From: an uncultured Collinsella sp. | GTDB taxonomy: Bacteria > Actinomycetota > Coriobacteriia > Coriobacteriales > Coriobacteriaceae | Assembly: GCA_902464035.1 (NCBI GenBank) | Contig: CABQHT010000040.1 | Coordinates: 1-17,768 of the forward strand | Direction of reading: 5' to 3' | DNA: 17,768 nt | Part shown: piece after piece, positions 16,162 to 17,768 of the stretch | Layout of the letters: every line of letters starts with the position of its first letter | How positions within the stretch are numbered: position 1 is the first letter of the stretch | Program-made: the position numbers and the translations under genes | Notes under the pieces: generated by a model | The model's database searches: none | What the model was told of the DNA's origin: nothing | What the model saw: only the letters and a program-made list of their open reading frames with translations

Positions 16162-16518
16162 TTACAGTTCTTGTGCCTCGGCAGCGATCTTGGCGGCAGC
16201 GTCGCGGGCGCGCATCATATCCATCGCGCGCTTGTCGAGTACCTTAATCTGGTTGGTCAGCATTACTGCATCGACCACACCCCAGATTACCAAGCCTGTT
16301 GAAATCGAAAACCCAAGCGCACCAACTGTACCACGAAGGCGCGAGCAGATTGCCGCGACAAGGGCGGAGACGACAACCATCTTGATAAACGAGCCGCGGC
16401 GCTCGCGAAGCGTGCGGGCCTGCGTCACATAGGCAATGCGTGCCGCCTCGGATGCCTCCGAGCGCATCTGGGCCTCGCGCGCAATGGCCGCCGCCTCAGC
16501 CGACATACCGCTGGCCAT
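16162..16518 (-). CDS. Hypothetical small membrane protein with two TM segments
   Basis: I do not recognise this 118-residue protein. An Ala/Glu/Arg-rich helical N-terminus (residues 1-40) precedes two membrane segments (about 45-60 and 63-88). A further charged helix (90-118, KVLDKRAMDMMRARDAAAK) follows, so both ends are probably cytoplasmic and could form coiled coils. The frame is open to an ATG at 16551, directly after the stop of the upstream gene. I preferred ATG 16518 because GGAG lies 9 nt before it and the upstream ATG has no such site. The longer form would have 129 residues. The close packing with the bifunctional-nuclease gene argues for one transcript. Confidence 0.68.
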   Translation of the reverse strand: MASGMSAEAAAIAREAQMRSEASEAARIAYVTQARTLRERRGSFIKMVVVSALVAAICSRLRGTVGALGFSISTGLVIWGVVDAVMLTNQIKVLDKRAMDMMRARDAAAKIAAEAQEL

Positions 16519-16551
16519 CAGCGAACACTCCGCAACCCTGCCGCCCCGCAT

Positions 16552-17052
16552 TTAGAAGTCATCGGGGGAGAGCGTATGGACGAACTCGTCGAACTTCTCG
16601 AACTCCTGCTCGTCGTCGACATCCTCGGCGTGGGTGGAAACAGTGCCCAGGCGATTCATGATGTCGTCCTCCACAAACATGGGAGCATTGCTGCGCACGG
16701 CAAGGGCAATGGCATCACTGGGACGAGCGTCGATCTTGCGCTCCTCGCCATCGGCCAGTACGACGATCGTCGCGTAGAACACCGGCGGCTCGGCGCGGAC
16801 GATCTCGATGCGCTCGAGCTTGGCGCCCAGGGCGTCAACGGTATCGAGCAACAGGTCATGGGTGATCGGGCGCTCGGCGCGGCCGCTATCGATGCCGCGG
16901 CTGATGGCAGCAGCTTCAAACGAACCAGTCTGAATGGAAAGGGAACGCAGCGGCGCGGGCGAGTCCGGTTTGCTGCTGCGCTCACGAAGCACGATAAGCG
17001 ATGGCACGGGACCGGCGGCCATGACGATGGTCTCTATGTCGACACGAACCAT
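16552..17052 (-). CDS. Bifunctional nuclease (BFN/DUF151) family protein
   Basis: The 166-residue product matches the DUF151 family. It has a central VFYATIVVLADGEERKIDARPSDAIALAVRSNAPMFV region, and RPSDAIALA (110-118) is the family hallmark. Plant members have been reported to cleave both RNA and DNA. The bacterial role is unclear, so the nuclease name is by family only. Residues 139-166 are an acidic tail ending EFEKFDEFVHTLSPDDF. ATG 17052 is preceded by GGAGGT at 5-nt spacing. An alternative start ten codons upstream lacks one. It is the first gene of a minus-strand run with two small hypothetical genes and typA. Confidence 0.9.
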   Translation of the reverse strand: MVRVDIETIVMAAGPVPSLIVLRERSSKPDSPAPLRSLSIQTGSFEAAAISRGIDSGRAERPITHDLLLDTVDALGAKLERIEIVRAEPPVFYATIVVLADGEERKIDARPSDAIALAVRSNAPMFVEDDIMNRLGTVSTHAEDVDDEQEFEKFDEFVHTLSPDDF

Positions 17053-17108
17053 GGAACACCTCCGGTACGTAGCGGTTAACACGCGGCAGCCCGCCGCATT
17101 GAATAGCT

Positions 17109-17138
17109 ATACTACCCAATCTTTCGCACAGCACACAA
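17109..17138 (-). promoter_or_regulatory. Candidate promoter of the bifunctional-nuclease gene
   Basis: On the minus strand TTGTGT (17133-17138) and TAGTAT (17109-17114) are 18 bp apart, about 57 bp before the start codon. The match is modest (3 and 4 of 6 positions) but it is the best candidate between the tRNA terminator and the gene. Confidence 0.35.
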
Positions 17139-17160
17139 AATCAAAGTAGTTAATTTGGGA

Positions 17161-17204
17161 CGGGGCTTTTTTGACTACTTTCAGTAGGTAAGAAAAAAGC
17201 CCCG
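17161..17204. repeat. 12-bp inverted repeat overlapping the tRNA terminator
   Basis: CGGGGCTTTTTT (17161-17172) and AAAAAAGCCCCG (17193-17204) are perfect inverted copies with a 20-nt spacer, which itself contains CTAC/GTAG. The right arm is also the 3' arm and T-tract of the terminator at 17193-17222 on the minus strand, so the two hairpins exclude each other. Confidence 0.7.
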
Positions 17205-17222
17205 AGGCAACGCCCCAGGGCT
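17193..17222 (-). terminator. Intrinsic terminator of the tRNA-Ala/Ile array
   Basis: On the minus strand an 11-bp stem (17212-17222 with 17198-17208, two G-U pairs) with a 3-nt loop is followed by TTTTTT. It lies 14 bp past the 3' end of the last tRNA-Ile. Confidence 0.88.
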
Positions 17223-17236
17223 CTTCACGGTTTTGA

Positions 17237-17313
17237 TGGTGGACCTGACAAGATTCGAACTTGTGACCTCCCGGTTATCAGCCGGACGCTCTAACCAACT
17301 GAGCTACAGGTCC
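17237..17313 (-). tRNA. tRNA-Ile, anticodon GAT (copy 1)
   Basis: The 77-nt gene has acceptor GGACCTG pairing with CAGGTCC, discriminator A and encoded CCA. The anticodon loop CTGATAA gives GAT. The D-loop is TAGCTCAGTTGGTTAGAG and the T-loop TTCGAAT. It lies 4 bp downstream of tRNA-Ala and just before the terminator. Confidence 0.97.
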
Positions 17314-17317
17314 ATCA

Positions 17318-17393
17318 TGGTGGAGGTTAGGGGGATCGAACCCCTGACCTCAGGCTTGCAAAGCCCGCGCTCTCCCAGCTGAGCTAAACCCCC
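17318..17393 (-). tRNA. tRNA-Ala, anticodon TGC (copy 1)
   Basis: The 76-nt gene has acceptor GGGGGTT pairing with AACCTCC (one G-U, the third base pair), discriminator A and encoded CCA. The anticodon loop TTTGCAA gives TGC. The T-loop is TTCGATC. The Ala-Ile pairing recalls rRNA spacers, but no rRNA is next to it here. Confidence 0.96.
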
Positions 17394-17404
17394 ACGGAGA
17401 CAGT

Positions 17405-17449
17405 AATAAACACCCCAGCGGCGACTCGGCTCTCGCTGGGGTGTTTATT
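17405..17449 (-). terminator. 16-bp-stem hairpin between tRNA units (copy 1)
   Basis: AATAAACACCCCAGCG (17405-17420) and CGCTGGGGTGTTTATT (17434-17449) pair perfectly around a 13-nt loop. A weak T-rich tail is built into the 3' arm. It lies 11 bp past the 3' end of tRNA-Ile copy 2 and 11 bp before tRNA-Ala copy 1 (minus direction). It could terminate or guide processing. Confidence 0.6.
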
Positions 17450-17460
17450 GCGAAAGAAAG

Positions 17461-17537
17461 TGGTGGACCTGACAAGATTCGAACTTGTGACCTCCCGGTT
17501 ATCAGCCGGACGCTCTAACCAACTGAGCTACAGGTCC
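17461..17537 (-). tRNA. tRNA-Ile, anticodon GAT (copy 2)
   Basis: It appears identical to the copy at 17237-17313 over all 77 bases and has the same 4-bp spacing to its tRNA-Ala. Confidence 0.97.
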
Positions 17538-17541
17538 ATCA

Positions 17542-17617
17542 TGGTGGAGGTTAGGGGGATCGAACCCCTGACCTCAGGCTTGCAAAGCCCGCGCTCTCCC
17601 AGCTGAGCTAAACCCCC
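17542..17617 (-). tRNA. tRNA-Ala, anticodon TGC (copy 2)
   Basis: It appears identical to the copy at 17318-17393 over all 76 bases. Confidence 0.96.
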
Positions 17618-17628
17618 ACGGAGACAGT

Positions 17629-17673
17629 AATAAACACCCCAGCGGCGACTCGGCTCTCGCTGGGGTGTTTATT
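17629..17673 (-). terminator. 16-bp-stem hairpin between tRNA units (copy 2)
   Basis: This is the same palindrome as at 17405-17449, shifted by exactly 224 bp. It lies between tRNA-Ile copy 3 and tRNA-Ala copy 2. Confidence 0.6.
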
Positions 17674-17684
17674 GCGAAAGAAAG

Positions 17685-17761
17685 TGGTGGACCTGACAAG
17701 ATTCGAACTTGTGACCTCCCGGTTATCAGCCGGACGCTCTAACCAACTGAGCTACAGGTCC
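17685..17761 (-). tRNA. tRNA-Ile, anticodon GAT (copy 3)
   Basis: It appears identical to copies 1 and 2. The flank after it reads ATCGCGC instead of ATCATGG, so no tRNA-Ala of the same unit follows at the usual 4-bp spacing, as far as the last bases of the window show. Confidence 0.96.
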
Positions 17762-17768
17762 ATCGCGC

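Larger units (their letters stand above)
17237..17768 (-). repeat. 224-bp tandem tRNA-Ile/tRNA-Ala repeat array (2 full units and a partial third)
   Basis: The units start at 17237, 17461 and 17685, an exact 224-bp period. Each full unit holds tRNA-Ile, a 4-bp gap, tRNA-Ala, then a spacer with a 16-bp-stem hairpin. I see no base difference between units 1 and 2, spacer included. The third unit stops being alike just after tRNA-Ile (from about 17765), where the window ends. Confidence 0.95.

Noticed and set aside
17237..17393. Ala/Ile tRNA pair as part of an rRNA operon spacer
   Set aside because: No 16S or 23S sequence lies on either side, and the array ends in a terminator and a protein gene.
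17237..17768. Possible CRISPR array because of regular repeats
   Set aside because: The 224-bp period consists of complete tRNA genes plus a constant spacer. The spacers are not variable and no cas gene is present.

Overview
The window looks like a chromosomal segment of a gut actinobacterium of the class Coriobacteriia, most like Collinsella. This is an inference from three things: the moderately high GC content with strong Shine-Dalgarno sites, the rpsF-ssb-rpsR-rplI-dnaB order, and an Actinobacteria/Firmicutes-type covalent pilus locus with LPXTG-like anchors. No database search was possible, so genus is tentative.

Layout. (1) 1-2880, minus strand: a replication and ribosomal-protein block, rpsF (bS6), ssb, rpsR (bS18) and rplI (bL9), ending in a strong terminator, followed by the first 286 codons of dnaB, which runs off the left edge. 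A plausible sigma-70-type promoter and a leader hairpin precede rpsF. (2) 3230-3550, plus strand: two tRNA-Ser genes (GGA, CGA), each with its own intrinsic terminator. (3) 3570-3820: a gene-free stretch of unusual palindromes. It holds an inverted 25-nt copy of the 3' end of tRNA-Ser(CGA), then three perfect hairpins in a row enclosed by a 9-bp inverted repeat, then a separate 65-bp near-perfect palindrome. (4) 3936-5877, plus strand: a TRIC/UPF0126-type membrane protein and a secreted bactofilin-like/multi-TM membrane protein.

(5) 5885-13664: a pilus island on the minus strand. A large multidomain pilin/adhesin (about 1,244 aa if a one-base frameshift is repaired) is translationally coupled to a second pilin (548 aa), followed by a third, lower-GC pilin (591 aa). 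Each ends in a different LPXTG-like sorting signal (LPEAG, MPSTG, LPLTG). No sortase lies in the cluster. Related short hairpin repeats sit at both borders in opposite orientation, and two G9 tracts lie in its non-coding parts: upstream of gene 1 and between genes 2 and 3. The combination of sortase-less pilins, homopolymer tracts, a frameshift in the first gene and bordering repeats is the most interesting system here. It suggests a variable, possibly phase-switched, surface organelle that depends on a sortase encoded elsewhere.

(6) 13666-17160, minus strand: a conserved-looking block of a bifunctional-nuclease-family protein, two unrecognised small proteins and the translational GTPase typA/bipA, ending in a terminator. 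(7) 17161-17768: a tRNA array on the minus strand, made of a 224-bp unit (tRNA-Ile(GAT), tRNA-Ala(TGC), a 16-bp-stem hairpin) repeated in tandem with no difference that I can see. The third copy is cut after tRNA-Ile. The array ends at an intrinsic terminator with an overlapping alternative hairpin.
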